A stretch of DNA of 64,000 nucleotides. Origin: Hoplostethus atlanticus. Lineage: Eukaryota > Chordata > Actinopteri > Trachichthyiformes > Trachichthyidae. Made by a program: the position numbers and the translations under genes. Below, piece after piece: positions 22,942 through 34,400 of this stretch. How positions within the stretch are numbered: the first letter of the stretch is position 1; each line of letters opens with the position of its first letter. The notes under the pieces were generated by a model. The model saw only the letters and a program-made list of their open reading frames with translations. It was not told the origin of the DNA and made no database searches. The stretch is taken from positions 10,413,501 through 10,477,500 of the forward strand of contig JAXDDX010000006.1 of the NCBI GenBank assembly GCA_034670405.1, given 5' to 3'.

Positions 22942-23571
22942 GTAAATGTTCTTTGTGTATTAGCAACTTATATCTTGCTAAGTTCATATGTTCACTAAAG
23001 GCAAATGGATTGTACAACAAATATGTTTTTGTAAACCACCATTAACTGACAGTAACCCTTATTGTTAGCGCTTGCTAGCTAACTTGAGCTTTCTAGCAAG
23101 AGATGTGTATCAAAAGTAGTTTCTGAAGGTAAATGCCCGTAAAAGGCACTTAGACAAATCCAGTGTTATAACATGGCAAGACAAAATAGTGTTGTGGGTT
23201 TGAGATATCTCTCAATATAGTTTAGGACTCAAATTAAGTACTATAAGCAGCATATAACGCTAAACAAAATGCTACTGATATTGACTGATATTGAGTTTAT
23301 TTAGGTACTGGTGTTGGTAACTAACACCAAATTGGAGCTGTTTGGAACAGGATTCTGATTCTGCTTCACTCACATTTTTTGGGATCACAAGACTAACTTT
23401 TGTAGTACTGGACCAATATGATAATTTATAATTTTCCCTTGACATTTTAGTAATTAAAGGGACACTAATTCACTAGCATTTGGTCTTATTTTTAAATGCC
23501 TATACCACTTCCAACCAGTATTGGGTGAATACTAATTTTCAACATCTTCTTGGGTAATTATTGCAGCTGAC

Positions 23572-26500
23572 ATGGCAAAACAGATAAGGCAACTGAGTCC
23601 TGAACAAGATGCCATCGATCACATAATTGCTCGTAGAGACAAATCCCTGCTGGAAGAAAGGTTTATCAACACCTTTAAAGGTAGGTGGTGCATCTCGTAT
23701 AGTGTACTGTACTGCTGGTATGGCTGGTTAATACATGTGCACAATGGGGATAATAACACAACTGTCATTCTTTCTTGCATTGTTAGTCTGCGAGATATAT
23801 ATTTGGCCGACATTGTTGGTATTTGCTTTGGGGACAGGGAAAACTAAAATGTTTAATTAAACATAAAAAAAACTTAGTAGGCACCGATAGGCAGCATTTA
23901 TCTTTTTGTGAGGCTAGCTATCAGTAGGTTATTTGCACATCAAATGGATCAATTTGAATAATTTTTTAATTCTTATTTTTGGTGGTGTAGGAAGAGGTGT
24001 GTTTTCCTGTGAAACCATTGAACCGTCCACCTTTGTAGTAGAATATCGTGGGAATATCATCTCTCACAAAGAAAGTCTGAAGAAGAAACTTGATGATACG
24101 GAGAACAATTATTTGTTTGACTTTTTATGGAATGGAAGACCCTGGTGGTAAGTTTGCTGCTTGTTTTATGGTATATAACAACATTTTCTGGGAAAATCTC
24201 CATTATGGCAATTTGGTGTAAACGGAGGGCCCTTGGTGGGATTTACAAAGCATGAGGTCATACAATGTTTATCTATAAATCTGTAAATCTCTAAATGCAT
24301 TTTGAAATCTTGCTAATTGGCCCCTCCTCTCAGCGGCTCTGCATCAGTGTACAGTTAGTATGGCTGGCACGCAAAGGTGATATTATTGTTTAAAATAATG
24401 CTGTTTTCTCCTTGATGTTTTCATTATCATTCTCTGACAGACCCGTTTCTTAAACTGTTTTTTAGTATTTATATCAGATATGATATAGGTGTATTACATG
24501 TTCCATATTTAGATTCTAAAATAATTCTTTCACTATTTTAGGTTTCAAAGTATTACAACATTTACTTGTTGTCTTACATTTATGTCTAAATTTCATGTTT
24601 GAGGTGTACGATCAGATTCAGAACATTATAGGTTGTATGTCGCATCATTTGCTAGCATCTGGCAAATTTGATCTGGAAGTAAATAGTTAAACCATAATTT
24701 ACATTTCTGAGTGTGAATTTGGCAAATGTATACAGCAAATATGCTGTGGTAAAACAATGTTATTACGGTCAATAGTTTTTCATCCATAAAATTGCTCAGC
24801 TTGAAAAAATAATTGTGATTAAAAAAAATTGTGATTTAAAAAAAATACAAAATAAAGTGATAGTCTTGAATGATAGAATTTTGACGCATCTAACAATTTA
24901 TGGTAGAATTTGGTCAGAAAAGTTGAGTTTTCATATTTTGCTTTCAGCATAGATGCTTCAAAAGAGGATGTGACCCTTGGAAGAATTGTAAGAGATGATC
25001 ACACAAATCCCAACTGCAAAATGAGGACAATCATTTTTGAAGGAAAGCCACATTTGTGCTTATTTGCAATGAAAAAAATATCCCCTGGCGAGGAGATAAC
25101 ATATAACCATGGGGATTCCTCTTGCCCATGGCGCCCAGGGGTAAGTTTATCTTCTGTTAATATCACATATAATGTTTTTTAACTAACTGTGCAGCAGTTG
25201 TGCTATTTGTGTGGAAGTACATGTTCTGTTGAGGTAAAGGTTGATGGACTTATATATTGTAATCACTGTTGTTGGTACAGTTACATTTTGACGTATGATT
25301 TCTCTGGTCTGTTTGCTGTATTTTCTATTCTTCTAGTACATTTGTCTGTAGTGAAAAATGTCTGGTTGCAACAGCTTACTTCCTGAGAAAAGACGACGAT
25401 TCATGATTACTATGAGCTAATGATTGTTGTGGAAGTCGACATAGATATTTCTTAATCTATTTTTAACGTGTGTGTGTGTGGGTGGGTGTGGGTGTGGGGG
25501 TGTGTGTAAAAGTAAATAAAATTGCCTTTGAATTTGAGCAAATAAGATTTATTGTTCATCTTTCCAGTCAGAAGACTTGAAAGCTTCCAGTTCTGAAGAA
25601 TCCTGCTCTGATGAAGACTACATACCTGACAGTGCACCAATTAGTGATTCAGATGATTCTTTCACCACCATCGATGATCAGACGGCACCAACTGTCAAAC
25701 ACGAGTCAGACTCTTCTGAGGAGAGGATGATGAATGTGTCACAACCCAAAGACTCTTCATGCTTCCAGCAGGAGGACAATACTGCTTTCAGGTCTGACAA
25801 ATCTGGCACCGTAGACCACATACCCAGTGAGGGCTCTTCTTGCACCAAAAAAAATCACTGTTATGTTTGCGGGAAAGCTTTTTCTAAAATTGCTCGTCAC
25901 CTTGCAAAACATAAAGATGAACAGTCTGCTATTGCTAAAGCATTCGCATTCCCTAAACACTCTAAGGAACGGAAAAGGTTACTTGAGAAGTTACGAAACC
26001 AAGGTAATTTCCAACACAATCGAGAGGTTTTGCAGAATCAGAGTGGACAACTGAAACTGAAAAGAAGACCTACAAAAACAAACCTCTCACTGACTGGCAA
26101 AAAATATGTGCACTGTCTATATTGTAAAGCAATGTATCTTGGTACGGAGTTGTGGCAGCATGTGCGCAGATGCCCTTTCAAGACTGTGTCAGACACAGAA
26201 GAAGAAGAACCTGGTAGGACTAAAGTCTTAGCTCTGGTTGCTATTGCTGAGTCAATATTCGGCCAACAAATTTCTTCTGGTCTGCAGAAGATGCTCGGAC
26301 ATATGAAGCAAGATGAGATTGCATCTGTAGTTCAAACCGATTTACTCATATTGCAACTGGCTCAGTCTCTCTACAATAAGCACGGACAAGATCCAACAAA
26401 AGCGGAATACATCAGACAGAAGCTAAGGGAAATGGGAAGGTTCTTGTTAACCTTGAGAAAAATATCGAAAAATCAAATATTTAGCTTTGAGGATGCTGTA

Positions 26501-27731
26501 AAACCTAACAATTTCAAGAAAGTCATTGAGGCTGTCAAAGAGGTTGCTGGTTTCAACGAAGAGATGCACTCTTATCACACACAAAGTCTTGCACTGAAAT
26601 TGGGAAATTCGCTTAGGAAGATTGGTGACATTATCCTCACCTGTGCCCTTGCAACTGATAACGATGAGCAGGTGATAAAGGAAGCTGAGAGATTTACAAG
26701 ACTTTGCTCAAATGTCTCTTACACTGGTCTTGCTGCTTCGAGCAAACCAAAGTTAAAGGAATCATCTACCATATCATTCACACGCGATGTACAGCTACTC
26801 CACCAGTACCTAGAAAGGAAATCGGCTGATGCAATTAAAAGCCTGAAGGACCATGAGTCCCCCCAGACTTATTCAAAATTTGCAAGAGTGACACTCACAC
26901 AAGTAACTATCTTCAACAAATGGTGTGCAACAAAACTTTCAAAAATGACACTCAAGTCTTTCGAGCAAAGGGACCAGACTGCATTCCACGAAGACATAGC
27001 TGGTGGCCTCTCACAGGTCGAGCAAAAGCTATTCAAGCACTTCATCAGGGTAGAGATTAAGACCAAACGTGGCAGAAAAGTTGCTGCTTTGTTAAACCCT
27101 GAAGTTGTCAGTGGAATAACACTGCTGGTAAACAAAAGAGATGCATGTGGTGTACATAGGGACAATCCCTTCCTATTTGGAAGGCCCAACTCCCATTTTA
27201 CTAGCTTCAGACCACAGAACTGCATCAGGAGTTTTGCAAGTCAGTGCGGTGCACAGAACCTGGGGTGTTTCAGTGCGGGACATCTTCGTAAACATGTTGC
27301 AACACTGTCCCAGATTCTGAGCCTCAGGGATAACGAGCTTGAACAGCTTGCTAACTTTTTGGGCCATGATATTCGGGTCCACAGAGATTTCTATCGGCAA
27401 CCAGAGGCAACTATAGAACTTGCAAAAATCTCAGAGCTACTACTGGCAATGGGGAAAGGATCTCTTGCAAGATTCCAAGGAAAATCTCGTGAGGAAATTG
27501 AGATTGAGATTGAGGGTATGTACCCAATTTCGTGGGTGTGTGGGTGTGTGTGTGGGTGGGTGTGTGGGTGTGTGGGGCAGCACACATAATGTGTAACACA
27601 CATGTATACATATCCTGCTTTTCTTTCAAGATGAATTGGAACCAGATCTGGAGGGGGACAATGCAGAAAATAATGATGATGAGGAAGACTATGAAGTGTC
27701 AGGTCCTTCCCTAAGACCAAGCAGTATGTAA
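23572..27731 (+). CDS. KMT5A-like SET domain fused to Crypton-type tyrosine recombinase, likely pseudoenzyme
   Basis: Coding exons 23572-23680, 23991-24147, 24948-25140, 25568-27515 and 27631-27731 join in frame to 835 codons. Residues about 37-153 form a SET domain (GRGVFS, FVVEYRG, GKPHLCLFA, GEEITYNHGD) of the KMT5A-like type common in fish. Next come an acidic linker, CYVCGKAF..H..H near 251 and CLYCKAMY..H..C near 335. A tyrosine-recombinase region spans about 560-780: KRGRKV, then LRKHVATLSQ, then FLGHDIRVHRDFYR with the presumed nucleophile Tyr. From memory of the fish family, the SET Asn in the NDDH/NHS position is Arg here (IVRDDH), the second Tyr of YxYG is His, and the RRxGE segment with the first catalytic Arg reads WCATK. 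The frame is open but both activities look lost. The usual C-terminal SANT-like exon was not found. A noncoding exon 1 ends at 22941. Confidence 0.75.
27517..27590. repeat. (GT/GGGT)n tract directly after a splice donor
   Basis: A G- and T-rich simple repeat fills most of the 115-base intron between the last two coding exons of the SET-recombinase gene, immediately after donor GTATGT. A similar (GT)n lies at about 25467-25508 in the preceding intron. Confidence 0.7.
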
Positions 27732-28409
27732 TAAACATGAGTTCTTCCAGTATCTAGTAATAGTAATGCCTATTCTTTCAGGATTTATGTTCTTCTTTTC
27801 TGGAAACAGGTTGTGCAGGGATCATTTTAATCTCTATCATGGTTCAAGTTCAAAACTAGGTAGAATTCAAATGTATTTCAAATGTCTCATATGAGCACAT
27901 GCTCCAAATGTGAATAGACTACAAGTCTTTATTGCTTACTTAGGAGAAAAAAAAGGATGACCCAGGATGAGGCTACCAGCTCCAAAGTAAAATACAGGAG
28001 TGCCATCATTTTTTGTTTGTTAATTCACTGGCAGCGGTGTTCATATTACCTCAGGTTGCATGTAGAGTTTTCCCCTCCAATGTTCAGATTGGTGATGGTG
28101 AGTACCTCATACTGTTTTAACTATCAAGATAGATCTTGTCCAGCAATAATCTAAAGCTTGCTGGGCAGATTTAGTTGCCAAGTGCTCACCCAAGCTTGTT
28201 TGGTTTCTAAGTGTGATGTCAAGGTATTTGAGTCATTTGGTGTATTGAATATTGATATACGGTTCATGATTTAGGGCCAAGTTGTGTTCTACTTAAAAGG
28301 AAGTTAAGTAGACATGCAAGTCCTAGACCAGCTCTTGGAGCTGTGGAAGACGCTGATACTCAAAGCGTTTGTTTGTCAGTGAAGGTGGAACTAAACAGGA
28401 ACAAGAAAC
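27732..28409. other. Gap between the SET-recombinase gene and zmym4 copy B
   Basis: No convincing promoter or first exon for copy B is visible. One possible small exon (about 27944-27986) after acceptor TTGCTTACTTAG would encode RKKRMTQDEATSSK and end at GTAAAA. It would extend the SET-recombinase protein with a basic tail if exon 27631-27723 is spliced rather than read to its stop. The evidence for it is weak. Confidence 0.3.
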
Positions 28410-31400
28410 ATGAAACATGAGTTATATTCTCATGTACCTGTATTTCCTCTAGATCCAGCTCCCCCAGAGGACTCTTTTTCTGCGTTGGAGACAGTCGGCA
28501 CAGATTTATCCCTGAGCGGAAGTGTGCTGGGCAGCACCGCTGAGTGTGAAAAAGAGTTTGCAGAGTTGTCAAATAAGAAAGAAGGTGATGAGTTAAAGGC
28601 AGAGAAAGTGGGAGAGAAGGTCAACAGCTTAGAGGAAATGCCTACGAGAAGTGCTTTTGATGAGGACACAAACATGGACACAACTCCTTGCAGCGACTTG
28701 GAGACCACAAACATCTGTATTACTGGTGAGAAGGTGTACATGGACACCAATGAGGACATTGGCACAAAGGAGGACAATGAGCGAGATGGTGACTCAAACA
28801 GCTCGGCAGGAAAGCCTGTGGTAACAGCTGTGAAAGATGGGACAAAGCAGGAGGAGGACAAGAGTGATACTAAGAAAAAAAAGTCTCTTCACTGCACAGA
28901 CGAACAGAAGGATTTGATGGAAGTGGAAAGCGCCAGTTCCTCCATGCCCTTTAATTTAAATACAGGTAAAATAATTAGAACAAATTTTTTTTTTTTTTTA
29001 AAGCAATTTTCATGACAAATGTTACAAAGTGCTTTTTCACATAAGAAAAGCCCAAAAGTGCAAAATACAAGTGATTAAATACAATCAAAATAAATGAAAA
29101 CTGTTAGAATGTCACCATAAATACAAGGCTTCCTAAGTCCATTTAAGTCCACATTGATTTAATCACAATGACATTAATGACATTTCAGTTCATACTGTAA
29201 TGACTCTGGTTTGAATAAGGTGGCCTGTAGTCAAATGTTGACGGGTGTCATCCATCCGTCCATCAAACGTGACAAAGATGACATTTCAGGCCATTGTAAA
29301 TAAGAATTTTACTAATTGACATACCAGGTGAAATAAATGTTTAATACGAATCTCAGACACCACAGGTCTGATTTTGACGAAACTGGGAGGGAGATCTTCG
29401 CACCACCGGTCCGACTTTGGTGATGCATCTTGCTACCAAATGGTCCAAGACGTGCCTGCATCATTCATGGGATGTTTCACTTATTTTATTTGTACCATTA
29501 CTATTCACAGTAAATCTTATCACATGTTGCAGATGTTCCTGCAGGATGGGACAGCACATTATCGGCTGTAGTGAAGGGGATGAAAGTAGTCAAGGTGTCA
29601 CTACCAAAATTGGATGTTGTGAGTATCCTATTTCTTGCTATCTTGTCCCATGTAATAATTGTAATAAACTGCCTCATGGTATGAATTAACGCTATAGCTT
29701 GAGGTTCACACCGCTAGCAACCACATCGCTAGCAACCACATCGCTCTGCTACTGTCCAATGTCTGATTTTGAGCTTGTGCATTCCTATCTGTAATGCCTG
29801 TAATGGCTTTCCAAGTTGCTTGCAGTGTGAATGCATCAGGTCAGAACTGAGAAGGGACAAGAATAGTAATAGTAACAACTGCAAAGGTACATACACTTGC
29901 ACTCACTCATGCTGTCTTAAATGTTAAGGTAGTCGAGTGACGACTTTCCAATGTTCAAGCCAAATGGCCACATGATTGACAGGTTTGAATCCTGTTCATG
30001 CCCTTCCACCAAGAAAGTAATTTTCTTTCCTCCGCATGTGGTCCTAAATGTAACTCAAGTGACATAAAAAAGGTCTTAATAAGTCTTAATCTAACTCGTA
30101 ACTACACGCAGCCAGGAAGGTGATTGTGGCTGTACATAAAGTCCAAACCTGGACATCTTGCTTTTTTTTGTTTTTTGGTAAAATGGGCAGTCTGCTCCCC
30201 TCAGTATGTTTTCATGATTGAGACAGTGGGAAAACTGAGAGGGACACAAGTAGAGGAGACACAGTAGCGGATATTCTGATTTGATCGTAGGCCAACAGGG
30301 TTACATGTAGGTCCAGACCTCTACACCATCACTGGGCACCGTCTTAACAATCTGTTGTTGACAGGAGGACTTAAAGATTGGTTCGGTCTTGTCCGAGATG
30401 GGAAACTCTGCATCTCCAGCAACCAAAACACAGTCCACATCCGCCCTCATCTCCCCAACTGTGCCCATGTCTTGTTTCCACTGCAAGAAGACCCTGATGA
30501 AAGGACAAAGAGCATATCAGAGGAAGGGCTCTCCATATGTCTTCTGCTCCACTTCCTGCATCCCTGCAACACTAGGTACTAGACAATCGTTTTATCAAGG
30601 TTGCATTTCTTCCTCGCTCTCTGTCCTTACTGTATATTTCCCTCACAGTCTCGGTGACGGAGGACAACAACTCCCCTGTTGCAAAGCACGTAGAGGAGAA
30701 ACCCAGTGTATTACCACAGCTCACGGAGGAGGACCAATCAGAGGATGACATGGTACCAGTAGATTTGCTGCGGCTCAGTTCTTCTCCGTCTTGTGGAGCC
30801 ACAGCCAGTTCAGGTGAGAGACATGGCTTCAGAGTGAAGGTGCTTGGGGTGTCTCCAGAAAAGGAAGTTTGGTTTTTTGTCTCGAGACCACAATGTGGAG
30901 TAAATCCCGAAATTTCCGAATTCATTGAGGTGCAGAATAACCAAGCAAAAATTCCCAACTACCAAGCTATAACTGCTACACCACCGGTCCGATTTTGATT
31001 TTTTGATTTTTTGATTTAGTTTGTTTTGTTCCCATATTCGCAATAAACCTAATCATATGTTGCACATGTTCCTATAGGCGGGGACAACACATCGTCGGCC
31101 ATGGTGAATGGGATGAAAGTGTCAGTACCAAAATTGGACAATGTGAGTATACTACATTTCTTACTACCCTCTTTCACATAATAATTGTACAAAAAAACAA
31201 CAACTGTACTAGGACAGTACTAGGGTTGTACTAAGATTGTACTAGGACTGTACTAGGATTTTCTAGGATTTTGATATTTTGTATTCAAAGTACCATTGGC
31301 GTGCAGGCCTTGTTGAGCTGTAAACATATATTTCACTGCCATCTGGGATGTCAAAACTTTGATGCTCAATATGTCAGAACTGCACTTTACCCAGGCGTTC

Positions 31401-34400
31401 TCTGTCCTAGGAGCAGTTGCAGGCTCCAACCCAGACATCCCAGAAACTGTCTACATGTAACCCAGTGAAGCCGTCCCTCCCTCCATCCCTGGTCGAGGGG
31501 AATGATCAGCCCATGGATGAGGAGTGCAACCAGGCTCTAACATCCTCTACATCCACGGTGGGCGCTGGCGACGAGCCTAATACTGCAAAGGTAGTGCACA
31601 CACTTCTTTTCACAAGGAGTTGGAAAGTTATACAACTTGTACAAGCAAATATAAAGCATGTATCTAAGTATACAGCCACACAAGGCAGAGGTATGAGATA
31701 ATGGTCTAAGTTACACGCTGTCTGTTGTTGTCAAGTGAAGACTTTCCAATGATCAGACCATGAGTGAGGACTTGCAACTTGGACTTAACAGGCTTGAGTC
31801 CTCTTCACACCTCTCCACCGTAAAAATGATGCTTGATTTTGAAAAAGCATCTTGCACCATCTTACCATTCTGTTGTTGACAGGAGGACTTGAAGATCGTT
31901 TCGGTCTTCTCAGTGACGGGAAACTTGGCGTGTCCAGCTACCGAAACACGGTCCACTCCCACCCTTGTTCCCCCAGCCTTGCACAAGGAGTGCTTCCTCT
32001 GCAAGGAGAACCTGATGGACGAACAGATAGTTTACCAGAGGAATGGCTGCCCAGACATCTTCTGCTCCACTTCCTGCCTCTTCACAACACGGCCACGCAT
32101 CAAACCAGCCACCAAGAACTGCTTCCGCTGCCATAAGTGAGTTTGGTAGAAAACATTTTCTTTCATCCTTTCTCATTTTCCTTGGATGATTTTCAAGGAA
32201 TGCACTTAATTTAAGTGTGTGTATGTCTGTCAGTTGCACAGATATTCAAACGGTAAGCCAGGTTCCTTCAGCTGGATCAAAATTTGAACCCAATTAGGGT
32301 CAATCAGGTGGCAGTAACCGGACTGAAGGGTTAATGAGGTTGTTATTGTATGGGGTTGTGGCTCAATCAGACCAACTAACGTATAACCATTCTGCATGTG
32401 TCAAAGTTCACAGCCCTCATACAGAGATAACTACATTTTTGATCTCATCTCTCCCCGTTCTCAGGGTGATAATGCGGCCTCAGGATGTTATCCTGGCTCC
32501 AGTGGATGCTGACGGTATCATGAAGGAGTTGTGCAGCCAGACCTGCCTGTCCTCCAGCAACTACAAGAGGATATACAAACAGCCAAAAGTGCAGCATGTG
32601 TCACTCTGCAGCATGTGCCGCAAATACGGCAATGTAAGGGAAAAGGGAATTAAAGTTATGTTTTCATTTGTTTGTTTATTTTAATAAGGACAAACTTTAT
32701 TTGTAGTGCACTTTTCAAAACTGATAGTGTGACAGACAGTAAAACAAATAAAAGTCAGTATGTTTGACATTAATTAAGATTTTCATGATGTATTAATTAT
32801 GTTTCAGAGTAACTTATTCTGGGGTTATGGCCACTTGTTGATATGACACAACGAATTTGTCCTTTGTGGGCCTGCTTTGTTAAATAAATAAAGGATTAAT
32901 TATAACATACAAAATTAGATCAAAAACTAAAGTGAAAATATTAATAAAAACATTACACACACACCTTTAGCTCACTGCCTCTATTATCTATATTTACATT
33001 AATTGAAATGATTTAACTCTTCAGTAACACACCGCTCCTTTGTCATCCCTCCTGCAGAGCAAATATGAGATGGACCTGAACGGTGCGGCCCACAAGATTT
33101 GCAGTGATTCCTGCCTTACCCACTTCCGCTCTGTCAACAACCTGACCATGGCTAGCTGTGGGAACTGCGGCTCCTACTGCCACAACAAGCCCCTCATGTT
33201 GAAGATGGCGGACGGCAGCAAAACCCTCTGTGGTGCAGAATGTCTGGCCAAGTTTAAAGAGGTACAGAAATCAGAAATAAATACTACTGAATAATACTCC
33301 AAGGGTATTACGAAAACAAGCAACAAAACAACAACATAAAATAGGGATAAGCTAAGATTCATCTTTAACAACAAATAGCATTTCAGTATTTGATGAGATG
33401 TAACATTTGCAGCTCATAAGCACAGAATGAAGTCATTGATTTTGAAGCCATTTGAATCAGGGTGCAGGGTGGCCTGGAGTTTAACTGTTAATGAAGAGCA
33501 AAACACTGAACCTAAAATGCAATGGGTCCGATGTGCCTCTCATTCTGTTCTATTTTTCTTACTTCTTACTTGGCAGAAAAGCAAGACACTCCAGCCATGT
33601 ACCATGTGTCACACTTCCCAGCCGATGTCGTACATGGTCGATGACAAAAACAGTGAGAACACGGTGGACCTCTTCTGTACCACCGCCTGTGTGATGGCAC
33701 ACAAGGTCCAGACTGTCAGTGCATCAGGTACTGGACACTAGTTTTGTCAAGACTGCATCTCTCAAAGCCTCAACTCCCCTCACAAACAATCCAGTATATT
33801 TGACATTTTATGCTCTAATAAGCTAGATATCGCAAACATTCAAGAAACTTAGATATCAACCACCTTTCTAATAATTCTATCAGGTCATTGCTTCCTCTAG
33901 CTCTACTTCTCTATTGATCACCGTCATGGTCCCTAGTGCACAGAGCGGTCAGAGTGCAGAACAGCCTCGTTGGAGCTGGTAGGGAAGGACATTTAGATGC
34001 TTTCCGACACAATGGTTTGGACCCAGGTCGTTGGGTTGAAGGACACTTTCCCTAGTCACAAGCCGCGCTGCTGTCTATAAAAGCCCACTAATGGCTATAC
34101 TGTATATTTCCCTCAAAGTCTATTTAGTTTGTTTTGTTCCCATATTCACAGTAAATCTTATCACATGTTGCTCATGTAGGATGGGACAGCACATCATCGG
34201 CTGTAGTGAAGGAGATGAAACTAGCCACGGTGTCAGTACCAAAGTTGGACATTGTGAGTATCCTATTTCTTGCTATCCTCTCCCATGTAATAATTGCAAT
34301 AAACTCTAGTACACAACAGTTAGACTTACAACAGTAAGTCTTTTGTTGTCCTAGGAGAGGTTGCAGGCTGCAACCCAGATATCCTCTACATGTAACACAG

